A DNA stretch of 6,838 nucleotides from an uncultured Eubacteriaceae bacterium (GCA_947625585.1 CANQOZ010000065.1:1-6838), one strand, 5' to 3'; positions 1-6,794 are shown, numbered from the stretch's first letter. Numbers and translations: made by a program. Notes: generated by a model not told the origin, from the letters alone.

Positions 1-94
1 TTAGGTAAGGAAATATCACAGCTATTTCCTGTCCATCTTCATATTCAAACAATGCAGGATAAATATATCGATCTTTCATTTCATCATTAATCAT
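1..94 (-). CDS. HicB-like antitoxin family protein, N-terminal part (cut by window edge)
   Basis: This is an open frame of 31 codons from an ATG at 94 to the left edge, too short and truncated to be obvious. The peptide contains KDRYIYPALFEYEDG followed by QEIAVIFPYL. The pattern YPA-x-F-x-(D/E)-x-(D/E)DG, then hydrophobic residues and FP, is the start of the HicB-like antitoxin fold, a partial RNase H-like domain that neutralises HicA mRNA interferases. Only the first two beta strands are visible, so neither the rest of the fold nor any DNA-binding C-terminus can be judged. The start could also be the Met at 77-79 (codon 6), which places MKDRYIYPA at the N-terminus as in many relatives. Neither start has a convincing ribosome binding site: a GGAG lies 19 bases upstream of the first, too far to be useful. 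No hicA lies upstream; rpe occupies that place. It may be a solitary HicB-like protein. The family call is from motif memory and is moderately sure. Confidence 0.55.
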   Translation of the reverse strand, partial: MINDEMKDRYIYPALFEYEDGQEIAVIFPYL

Positions 95-189
95 ACTTAA
101 TACTTAATGGTTACTCCGAATTTTAAGAATTCCATCTGTCTATTATTAGGATCTTTTACAGTAACAGTACTAACAGTTATGAAATGATT

Positions 190-870
190 CTACTTGAGCT
201 CATCAACCAATTCTTCTATATTCTTTTTAATATCTCCTTCAAATACAGCAGAACCAGCTACAAATTTATCAGCTCCAGCTTCGTTGATTTCCTCAATAGT
301 ATCTTTATTGACTCCACCATCGACCTGGATTTCGATATCACGGTCTCCTACAAGTTCCTTGATATCTCTAATCTTTTGAGATGAAGAAGGAATATAAGAT
401 TGTCCTCCAAAGCCAGGTTCAACACTCATGACTGTAATTCGATTGATCCTATCTAAATAGGGTTCTAATTCTACAACTGAAGTTTTTGGTGAAATAACTA
501 ATCCCTTTTGAATTCCAGCATCATCCATTAGATCAAAGCATTCATTAACATTATCTTTTGTTTCAACATGTACGCTAATTGAATCAGAACCAGCATCAAT
601 AAATTTTGGAATAAATTCGAGTGGATCATCAATCATTAAATGAGTATCAAAAAACAAGTCAGAACCTTTCCTAATTGTTTTGATAACGCCTGGTCCAAAT
701 GAAATATTTGGAACAAAATGACCATCCATGATATCAATATGAAGGGACTTAACTCCCAATTCACTTAGGGTTTCCAGTGCATCTTTAATATTCCAAAAGT
801 CAGCTGATAATAAGGAAGGGTTTAGTCTCTTACAAATCTTCTTCGTCTTGTTCAAGTTCTCGTTCGACAT
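190..870 (-). CDS. rpe: Ribulose-phosphate 3-epimerase
   Basis: This cytosolic enzyme interconverts D-ribulose 5-phosphate and D-xylulose 5-phosphate in the pentose phosphate pathway. The 226-residue protein is a complete TIM barrel of usual length. Visible motifs are NPSLLSADF (17-25), LHIDIMDGHFVPN (43-55), DTHLM (75-79), MSVEPGFGGQ (148-157) and QVDGGV (182-187). The metal ligands expected for the family are present as H44, D46, H77 and D184; D46 and D184 also serve as the acid/base pair. Allulose-6-phosphate epimerases share this fold, but the overall pattern fits Rpe best. The ATG at 868-870 is supported by a GGGAG nine bases upstream. It gives a basic extension of about 15 residues before the usual N-terminus. 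No later ATG exists before the first conserved motif, and an internal TTG (codon 6) is the only alternative. The gene overlaps the end of gyrA by 41 bp in a different frame, so it is probably co-transcribed and translationally coupled to gyrase. The stop is TAG; the other complete genes here end in TAA. Confidence 0.95.
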   Translation of the reverse strand: MSNENLNKTKKICKRLNPSLLSADFWNIKDALETLSELGVKSLHIDIMDGHFVPNISFGPGVIKTIRKGSDLFFDTHLMIDDPLEFIPKFIDAGSDSISVHVETKDNVNECFDLMDDAGIQKGLVISPKTSVVELEPYLDRINRITVMSVEPGFGGQSYIPSSSQKIRDIKELVGDRDIEIQVDGGVNKDTIEEINEAGADKFVAGSAVFEGDIKKNIEELVDELK

Positions 871-3373
871 CTTCTAAAACTCCCAGATCTTCTTGATCTT
901 CAAAAATTTCCTCTTCTTCTTGGCTTGAAGCAAATAAGTAGACTTTTGAAATAGTAGCTACCCTTTCGTCTTCAGCCAACCTCATTAACCTTACTCCTTG
1001 AGTATTTCTGCCGGTCTGGGAGATGCCATTAGCAGACATCCTGACTACAATTCCAGCATTGTTGATTAACATGATCTCATCATCTAACGTTACTGTTAGA
1101 ATTCCTATCAACTTACCGGTCTTGTCTGTTAATTTGTATGTTGAAATGCCCTTCCCATCACGACGTTGAAGTCTATAATTCTCTTCTTTTGTTAATTTAC
1201 CGAACCCCTTATCGGTAACCGTTAAAATATAATCGCCTTCATCAACTTGGCCCATACCAATGACATAGTCGCCATCTTTTAATCGTATAGCACGAACTCC
1301 CATACTATTTCGATGCATTTGTCTAACCTGGTTCGATCCAAACCGGATTGCTTGACCTTCATGGGTTCCAATTATGATGTCGTCATTTTCTTTTATTATT
1401 TCAGCACTAATTAGCTCATCCCCTTCTCTTAGGTTAATGGCTATTAGTCCATTTCTCCTGGAGGTATCAAAGTCTTTTAACTTGGTTTTCTTAACCAGTC
1501 CATACTTAGTGACCATGATCAAATCACGATCATCAAAGTCTTTAACAGGAAGAAGTGCTGTAATCTCTTCACCATTTTCTAAAGGTAGAATGTTTACAAT
1601 AGCTTTTCCGCTTGAACTTCTACTTGCTTCAGGAATTTCATAACCTTTGAGCCTATAAACTTTACCTTGATTAGTAAAGAAAAGTAGATAGTGGTGCGTT
1701 GACATGGTAAACAGGTGTTCTATAAAGTCATTATCCCTTGGATTAACGCCAACGATTCCTCTCCCACCTCTACGCTGATTGCGGTATGTTTCAATTGGAA
1801 TTCGTTTAGCATAACCACGGTGAGTTAATGTAATAACAACATCTTCTTCGTCAATGTAGTCGCCAAGTTCTAAATCTTGAGCTGCTTCAGCAAAGGAAGT
1901 CCTTCTTTCGTCTCCATATTTGGCTTTGATTTCTCTTAACTCTTCTTTAATAATACCTAGGAGCTTATTTTCATCTTCTAGAATTTCCTTTAACTTCTTA
2001 ATTTGAGCTAATAGATCTTCATATTCATTCGTTAATTTTTCACGTTCAAGTCCAGTTAGACGTTGCAAACGCATATCAAGTATTGCCTGAGCTTGAGTAT
2101 CTGAAAAATCAAACTCTGCAGTCAAGTTAGCTTTAGCTTCTTTACCATCATGACTACTCCTGATAATTTCAATTACCCTATCAATATTATCAAGTGCTTT
2201 TATTAAACCTTCTAGAATGTGAGCTCTTGCTTCAGCTTTCTTTAAGTCAAATTTAGTTCTTCTAGTTATGACTTCTTCTTGGAACGTAACATATTCCTGA
2301 AGAATTTCCTTTAAGTTTAAAGTTTTTGGTTCAGCTCTACCATATTCGTCCTGAACCAGTGCTAACATGATCGCACCAAATGTATCTTCAAGCTGAGTAT
2401 GTTTATAGAGTTGATTTAAAATAACATTGGCATTAGCATCACGTCTAACATCAATGACAATTCTAATTCCGTTTTTAAAATCGGATTCATCTCTAATCTC
2501 AGTTATACCTTCAATACGTTTTGTATTGACCAGATTAGCAATCTTTAAAATGAGCTTAGCTTTATTTACCCCAAACGGAAGTTCAGAGACAACGATCTGT
2601 TCTTTACCATTCTTCAGTGATTCAATTTCAACTTTAGAACGGACGGTTATATGGCCACGACCCGTTTCATAAGTTTCACGGATTCCCCGCTTACCCATAA
2701 TAATTCCACCAGTTGGAAAGTCAGGACCTTTAAGATATTCCATTAATTCTTTAACAGTAATATCCGGGTTATCAATGTAAGCGATACAAGCATCAACTAC
2801 TTCACCAAGATTATGTGGTGGAATATTTGTCGCCATTCCTACTGCAATACCGGAAGAACCATTAACTAATAAGTGTGGAAACCTGGAAGGAAGAACCACT
2901 GGCTCTGCTTCACTGCCATCAAAGTTATCAATGAAATCAACTGTGTCTTTGTTGATGTCTCGTAACATTTCCATAGCTATTCGGTCCAGTTTAGCTTCGG
3001 TATAACGCATAGCAGCCGGAGCATCTCCATCAACTGAACCAAAATTACCGTGACCTTTTACTGTTGTATAACGCATGGAAAAGTCTTGTGCCATTCGAAC
3101 CATAGCATCATAAACGGAAGCATCACCATGCGGGTGATACTTACCAAGCACGTCACCAACTATACGAACCGATTTCCTGAATTGTCTCTCCGGTGTTAGT
3201 CCGAGTTCATTCATAGCATAGAGTATTCTACGGTGAACCGGCTTCATACCATCACGAACATCAGGAAGTGCACGGCCAATAATGACACTCATCGCATAGT
3301 CGATGTAACTTTCCCTCATCTCCGTTGTTATATTTGTTGGCTCAATAGTTTTTAAATCTTTTTCTTCAGCCAT
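830..3373 (-). CDS. gyrA: DNA gyrase subunit A
   Basis: This is the DNA cleavage and rejoining subunit of the A2B2 gyrase, which introduces negative supercoils using ATP hydrolysed by GyrB. At 847 residues it is of normal length. The N-terminal winged-helix/breakage domain contains KPVHRRILYAM (44-54), the quinolone region HPHGDASVYDAMVRMAQ (80-96) and the catalytic tyrosine Y124 in AAMRYTEAKL. A coiled-coil tower follows, with AQAILDMRLQRLTGLE near its end. The C-terminal beta-pinwheel carries the GyrA box QRRGGRG (533-539), which distinguishes gyrase from topoisomerase IV ParC. A degenerate second box, QRRDGKG, occurs in a later blade. The last 29 residues (819-847) are very acidic, with 17 Asp/Glu. 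The residue at the E. coli Ser83 position is Ala85, while Asp87 is kept as Asp89. The ATG is preceded by AAAGGGTGG. It lies 16 bp after gyrB, and its tail overlaps rpe. Confidence 0.98.
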   Translation of the reverse strand: MAEEKDLKTIEPTNITTEMRESYIDYAMSVIIGRALPDVRDGMKPVHRRILYAMNELGLTPERQFRKSVRIVGDVLGKYHPHGDASVYDAMVRMAQDFSMRYTTVKGHGNFGSVDGDAPAAMRYTEAKLDRIAMEMLRDINKDTVDFIDNFDGSEAEPVVLPSRFPHLLVNGSSGIAVGMATNIPPHNLGEVVDACIAYIDNPDITVKELMEYLKGPDFPTGGIIMGKRGIRETYETGRGHITVRSKVEIESLKNGKEQIVVSELPFGVNKAKLILKIANLVNTKRIEGITEIRDESDFKNGIRIVIDVRRDANANVILNQLYKHTQLEDTFGAIMLALVQDEYGRAEPKTLNLKEILQEYVTFQEEVITRRTKFDLKKAEARAHILEGLIKALDNIDRVIEIIRSSHDGKEAKANLTAEFDFSDTQAQAILDMRLQRLTGLEREKLTNEYEDLLAQIKKLKEILEDENKLLGIIKEELREIKAKYGDERRTSFAEAAQDLELGDYIDEEDVVITLTHRGYAKRIPIETYRNQRRGGRGIVGVNPRDNDFIEHLFTMSTHHYLLFFTNQGKVYRLKGYEIPEASRSSSGKAIVNILPLENGEEITALLPVKDFDDRDLIMVTKYGLVKKTKLKDFDTSRRNGLIAINLREGDELISAEIIKENDDIIIGTHEGQAIRFGSNQVRQMHRNSMGVRAIRLKDGDYVIGMGQVDEGDYILTVTDKGFGKLTKEENYRLQRRDGKGISTYKLTDKTGKLIGILTVTLDDEIMLINNAGIVVRMSANGISQTGRNTQGVRLMRLAEDERVATISKVYLFASSQEEEEIFEDQEDLGVLEDVERELEQDEEDL
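880..884 (-). promoter_or_regulatory. Ribosome binding site of rpe inside the gyrA coding region
   Basis: The minus strand reads GGGAG, nine bases before the rpe ATG at 870. The same bases encode part of the Leu-Gly-Val stretch in the acidic tail of GyrA. It supports the long rpe start and hence the 41 bp overlap. Confidence 0.65.
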
Positions 3374-3389
3374 AGGCCACCCTTTCTAA

Positions 3390-5315
3390 TTAAATATCTA
3401 GGTTTCTAACCTTGGCAGCATTTCTGGTTATAAAGTCTCTTCTTGGACCGACTTTGTCTCCCATTAAAATATTAAACAGTTCATCAGCTAAAATAGCATC
3501 GTCGATTCTAACCTGTTTCAAGATACGTTGATCAGGGTCCATTGTGGTTTCCCATAACTGTTCAGCATCCATTTCCCCTAATCCTTTATAGCGTTGAAGA
3601 ACAATGTTCTTCTTATCTTTAAGGTCATTCATCCTTTCTTGCATCTCTTCATCGCTATAGAGGTATTCGGTCTTTTTACCAACTTCCAACTTATAAAGTG
3701 GTGGTTGAGCAATGTAAACATAACCTTCTTCGATTAAACCTCTCATATAACGGTAGAAGAATGTAAGAAGTAGAGTTCTAATGTGAGCTCCGTCAACATC
3801 AGCATCCGTCATGATGATTATTTTATGATAACGAGCTTTATTAATATCAAAGTCTTCACCAATACCTGTACCAAAAGCTACGATCATAGACTTGATTGTA
3901 TCGGAGTCTAGGACTCTATTAATTCGCGCTTTTTCAACATTCAGGATTTTTCCTCTAAGAGGTAGAATCGCCTGAATCTTACTATCACGTCCGCTCTTGG
4001 CACTGCCTCCAGCGGAGTCCCCTTCTACAATAAATATTTCAGACTTAGCAGGATCTTTTTCTCTACAATCAGCTAGTTTTCCTGGTAAGCTAGTTGAATC
4101 TAGAGCTGATTTTCTTCTTGAAACTTCCCTAGCTTTCTTAGCAGCTTCTCTCGCTTTTTTTGCAGAGAGCGTTCTATCCGTTATTGATTTAGCAATGGAC
4201 GGATTTTCTTCTAAGAATGAACTTAACTGTTCTTGAACAGCGGATTCTACTAATCCCCTAAGTTCAGGATTTCCGAGTTTTGTTTTAGTTTGTCCTTCAA
4301 ATTGTGGATCCTGTAGTTTTACAGAGATAACAGCAGTTAAACCTTCTCTAACGTCTTCACCTGTAAAGTTTTTATCATTTGCTTTTAAGAGATTATTTTC
4401 TCTAGCATAGTTGTTTAGAGTCCTGGTTAGAGCTGATTTAAAACCGCCTAAGTGCATTCCACCTTCGATCGTATTAATGTTATTAGCAAAAGAATAAATA
4501 CTTTCGTTGTAAGAATCGGTATACTGCATAGCAAATTCAAGAGTGCAGTTATCAAAATTCTTTTCATAGTAAATAACATTAGGATTAATAACGTTCTTAT
4601 TTTTATTTAACAGTTCAATATAAGATTTAATTCCATCTTTTGATTCATAAACAACCTCTTCTGTATCTGGGAATCGGTTGTCTTTGAATTTAATTTTGAC
4701 TCCCTTGTTTAGGAATGCGAGCTCTCTTAACCTTTGAGCTAAGGTTTCATAGTCGTATTCTGAAACAGTAAAGATTTCAGGATCTGGATGGAACCAAACT
4801 GTTGTTCCAGTTCTATTTGAGTCTCCAACGACTTCAAGTTCGGATGTCTTTTCTCCTCTTGAGAATTCCTGATGGAATTTCTTACCTTTTTGTTCAACGT
4901 CAACCCATAGATGATCCGAGAGTGCATTAACAACAGAAACACCAACTCCGTGGAGACCACCAGAAACCTTATAATTTTCATTATCAAATTTGCCACCAGC
5001 ATTTAACTGGGTTAGTGCCATTTCAACACCGCTCATTCCAGTCTGATGGTTAATGTCAGTAGGAATACCCCTACCATCATCTTTAACGAGAATACTGTTG
5101 TCTTCTTCAATTGAAACTTCAATATTGTTACAGTATCCTGCAAGTGCTTCATCTATAGAATTGTCTACGACTTCGTAAACAAGATGATGTAACCCTTGAG
5201 ATCCCTGGTTACCGATATACATCCCAGGTCTGAGTCGAACGTGTTCAATTCCCTCAAGGAGTTTCATTTGGTCGGCATTATAATTTGCCTGTTTATTTTC
5301 TTTATTTTTAGCCAT
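3390..5315 (-). CDS. gyrB: DNA gyrase subunit B
   Basis: This is the ATPase and metal-binding subunit of gyrase. The 641-residue length is typical of Firmicutes and lacks the large insertion found in proteobacterial GyrB. The GHKL ATPase domain shows the catalytic base E48 and Mg ligand N52 in YEVVDNSIDEALAG, DDGRGIP (79-85) and GGLHGVGVSVVNAL (119-132). A transducer domain follows, then the TOPRIM domain with EGDSAGG (E431) and TDADVDGAH (D504, D506, D508), which hold the divalent metals for cleavage. The quinolone-pocket motif PLRGKILNVEKA is present. The C-terminus contains RYKGLGEMDAEQLWETTMDP and ends in a normal GyrB tail. Gapless alignment of the ATPase domain to E. coli GyrB (offset of six residues) places Gln142 where E. 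coli has Arg136, the key coumarin-contact residue. The ATG is preceded by AGGAAA with six bases of spacing. It lies 28 bp after recF and 16 bp before gyrA. Confidence 0.98.
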   Translation of the reverse strand: MAKNKENKQANYNADQMKLLEGIEHVRLRPGMYIGNQGSQGLHHLVYEVVDNSIDEALAGYCNNIEVSIEEDNSILVKDDGRGIPTDINHQTGMSGVEMALTQLNAGGKFDNENYKVSGGLHGVGVSVVNALSDHLWVDVEQKGKKFHQEFSRGEKTSELEVVGDSNRTGTTVWFHPDPEIFTVSEYDYETLAQRLRELAFLNKGVKIKFKDNRFPDTEEVVYESKDGIKSYIELLNKNKNVINPNVIYYEKNFDNCTLEFAMQYTDSYNESIYSFANNINTIEGGMHLGGFKSALTRTLNNYARENNLLKANDKNFTGEDVREGLTAVISVKLQDPQFEGQTKTKLGNPELRGLVESAVQEQLSSFLEENPSIAKSITDRTLSAKKAREAAKKAREVSRRKSALDSTSLPGKLADCREKDPAKSEIFIVEGDSAGGSAKSGRDSKIQAILPLRGKILNVEKARINRVLDSDTIKSMIVAFGTGIGEDFDINKARYHKIIIMTDADVDGAHIRTLLLTFFYRYMRGLIEEGYVYIAQPPLYKLEVGKKTEYLYSDEEMQERMNDLKDKKNIVLQRYKGLGEMDAEQLWETTMDPDQRILKQVRIDDAILADELFNILMGDKVGPRRDFITRNAAKVRNLDI

Positions 5316-5343
5316 CTTAGTTTTCCTAGATTAATGGACAGAA

Positions 5344-6459
5344 TTATTTAATGACTCCGTCACTAATATGAATCTTATTAACCTCATTTTTGAGATGAGA
5401 AGAAAAGGAAGGATTTGTACAAGTAATAAAAGTTTGAGTACCTTCTAATACCGAGAGAATATTTCTTTGCCTATTGATGTCTAACTCGGACAGAATATCA
5501 TCGAGTAAGACGACGGGAAGGAAATTTAAATTTTCTTTATATAAGTCGATATGAGCTAATTTTAAACTAATAGCTGCTGTACGTTGTTGTCCTTGTGATG
5601 CAAAGAGTCGAGCATTTTGGTCATTTACCAAGATTTCCAGATCATCACTATGTGGACCTTTTCTGGTAAAACCACGCTCTAAATCATTTTCAAGTTCACT
5701 TTCAAGAACTTGTTTATACACAGAACTTATCTCGTTTACGTCTTTTGGTATTTCAGAATCAAAAATATTGGTTACATACTTTAAACCTAATTTTTCATCC
5801 GGACTTACCAAACCTCTGTAAAATTTTTCTGATTTATTTGTCAGTTGTTTTAAATACCGATTTCGAAGATTATAAATTTTAGCAGCGTTTTGAACTAACT
5901 GGTTATCCCACGGTCTTAATGAATTTCTTAGTTCATCAAAGGGAGTATTATTAAGTTTAGCCTGTTTTAACAAGGCATTACGTTGGAGTCGGACTCGTTC
6001 GAACTGCCGGTAATAACCTTTATAAGGTGGAATTAAACCACTGAGTTCCATGTTAATGAACCGGCGCCTGTTATCTGGACCTCCCTTAACAATTTCTAAG
6101 TCATTGGGTTCAAAAAGAATGCAGCCAGTCAGCTTTTGAATCTTACTGAATGAAGATTCCGATTTACTATCAAGCTTCCACCCTTTTTTACCATTTTCAG
6201 CTTTAAGTGATACGTTATGAGTCGTATCCTGATCCCGAAATTCCAATGCTGCAAACATTGTCTTCTCTCCAAACTTAATTAGTTCTTTCGTTGAAGAAGC
6301 ACGGTGGGAATACCCTCTTAACAATAAAAAAATGGATTCTAGCAAGTTTGTCTTGCCTTGTCCATTATCACCATAAATTATGTTAAAGCCTGGAGTAAAT
6401 ATCGGGGAAGCATCTTCATAATTTCGGTAGTTGATCAACCGCATTTGATTTAAGACCAT
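5344..6459 (-). CDS. recF: DNA replication and repair protein RecF
   Basis: RecF is a cytosolic SMC/ABC-type ATPase that binds DNA at single-strand gaps and helps RecO and RecR load RecA, aiding repair and restart of stalled forks. The 371-residue protein has the usual family length. Visible features are the N-terminal strand MVLNQMRLINYRNYE, the Walker A motif YGDNGQGKTN (K36 and T37), RRRFINMELSGL with the following RVRLQRNALLK typical of RecF, the ABC signature SQGQQRTAAISLKLA beginning at S288, and the Walker B motif VVLLDDILSELD (D320, D321). All ATPase elements appear intact. The ATG at 6457-6459 matches the family N-terminus. It sits one base after the stop of the S4 gene (TAACATG) without a strong ribosome binding site, so translation is probably coupled to the upstream gene. 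Its place before gyrB is the standard Firmicute arrangement. Confidence 0.97.
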   Translation of the reverse strand: MVLNQMRLINYRNYEDASPIFTPGFNIIYGDNGQGKTNLLESIFLLLRGYSHRASSTKELIKFGEKTMFAALEFRDQDTTHNVSLKAENGKKGWKLDSKSESSFSKIQKLTGCILFEPNDLEIVKGGPDNRRRFINMELSGLIPPYKGYYRQFERVRLQRNALLKQAKLNNTPFDELRNSLRPWDNQLVQNAAKIYNLRNRYLKQLTNKSEKFYRGLVSPDEKLGLKYVTNIFDSEIPKDVNEISSVYKQVLESELENDLERGFTRKGPHSDDLEILVNDQNARLFASQGQQRTAAISLKLAHIDLYKENLNFLPVVLLDDILSELDINRQRNILSVLEGTQTFITCTNPSFSSHLKNEVNKIHISDGVIK

Positions 6460-6460
6460 G

Positions 6461-6673
6461 TTATTCTTCTACTACCTTATAATCCTCTCCGTTAACAGTA
6501 ACTACGTCACCAGCTTTTATTTTCTTTCTTACAACCTCGCAAACTTCACCATTTAACTCAACCTGCCCGTCAAGAATAAGCTCTTTTGCTGCTCCGCCAC
6601 TAGGAGCAAGATTTGCATATTTGAGCAGGCTATTTAACTTAATTTCTGATGTTGTAATGCCTATCGTTTTCAA
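6461..6673 (-). CDS. S4-domain RNA-binding protein, YaaA/RlbA type
   Basis: This small 70-residue protein consists almost entirely of one S4 RNA-binding domain. The S4 signature appears as LAPSGGAAKELILDGQVELN, followed by GEVCEVVRKKIKAGDVVTVN, matching the usual pattern SGG-x-AK-x-LI-x-x-G-x-V-x-x-NG-E and a basic stretch before GD. Proteins of this type lie between dnaN and recF in many Firmicutes (yaaA of B. subtilis) and are thought to act on ribosomal or other structured RNA; the exact role is not well settled. The start codon is TTG at 6671-6673, chosen because AGGAGA lies at the ideal distance (seven bases) and no in-frame ATG precedes the domain. It is the first gene after a strong promoter, so it probably leads the recF-gyrB-gyrA-rpe operon. 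It abuts recF with one base between them. Confidence 0.93.
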   Translation of the reverse strand: MKTIGITTSEIKLNSLLKYANLAPSGGAAKELILDGQVELNGEVCEVVRKKIKAGDVVTVNGEDYKVVEE

Positions 6674-6680
6674 TATATTT

Positions 6681-6686
6681 TCTCCT
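6681..6686 (-). promoter_or_regulatory. Ribosome binding site deciding the TTG start of the S4 gene
   Basis: On the minus strand this reads AGGAGA, seven bases before the TTG at 6673. It is the best Shine-Dalgarno match in the window and is the reason for accepting the TTG start codon. Confidence 0.85.
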
Positions 6687-6712
6687 ATAACCGTTAAAAT
6701 TTCATTTTCCGT

Positions 6713-6745
6713 GTTAAATTATACCACAAATAGTTATAATTTGAC
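6713..6745. repeat. Imperfect inverted repeat spanning the operon promoter
   Basis: Left arm GTTAAATTATA (6713-6723) and right arm TATAATTTGAC (6735-6745) are complementary at 10 of 11 positions, separated by 11 bp. The left arm contains the minus-strand -10 hexamer. The right arm contains a TATAAT reading on the plus strand. It could be an operator, a symmetric promoter pair, or a chance result of AT-rich sequence. Confidence 0.5.
6718..6726 (-). promoter_or_regulatory. Extended -10 promoter for the S4-recF-gyrB-gyrA-rpe operon
   Basis: The minus strand reads TGGTATAAT, a perfect -10 hexamer (6718-6723) with the TGn extension, as used by the housekeeping sigma factor. The -35 position 17 bp upstream (CGTCAA) is a poor match, which fits an extended -10 promoter. 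Transcription would start near 6711-6712, giving a leader of about 38 bases with the ribosome binding site at its end. A weaker alternative lies just upstream: TTGGTC (6755-6760), 16 bp, then TATAAC (6733-6738). The assignment rests on sequence match only. Confidence 0.65.
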
Positions 6746-6780
6746 GGTTTCATTGACCAATTTATACCTACGATTTCGAG

Positions 6781-6794
6781 TGTAAACGTTTATA
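6781..6794. promoter_or_regulatory. Possible cre-like operator (CcpA-type) upstream of the promoter
   Basis: TGTAAACGTTTATA matches the cre consensus TGWNANCGNTNWCA at all specified positions except the second-to-last, and contains the perfect palindrome TAAACGTTTA (6783-6792). It lies about 55 bp upstream of the -10. Binding by CcpA or any other regulator is inferred from the pattern alone; a chance palindrome is quite possible. Confidence 0.25.

Noticed and set aside
118..132. Short hairpin GAATT-TTAAG-AATTC after rpe as a terminator
   Set aside because: The stem is only 5 bp, nearly all A-T, with no T-run after it. No convincing intrinsic terminator was found between rpe and the HicB-like gene.
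158..177. Three copies of ACAGT between rpe and the HicB-like gene
   Set aside because: The copies are short and unevenly spaced (6 and 9 bp); no CRISPR or iteron-like regularity.
1374..1643. An 89-codon plus-strand open frame opposite gyrA, and similar ones at 184-384, 2427-2672 and 3997-4236
   Set aside because: All are antisense shadows of conserved genes, rich in Ser/Leu/Ile as expected for reverse-strand reading, with no supporting motifs.
4739..5002. An 87-codon minus-strand open frame within gyrB
   Set aside because: It lies entirely inside the strongly conserved ATPase region of gyrB in another frame and resembles no known protein.
830..5315. Topoisomerase IV (parE/parC) instead of gyrase
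   Set aside because: The GyrA box QRRGGRG, the recF-gyrB-gyrA order and the GyrB tail all identify gyrase.
6719..6728. TTATACCACA, a near match to the DnaA box TTATNCACA
   Set aside because: It has one extra base compared with the box and stands alone; the match is explained by the promoter -10. No cluster of DnaA boxes is seen, so an origin here is not supported.
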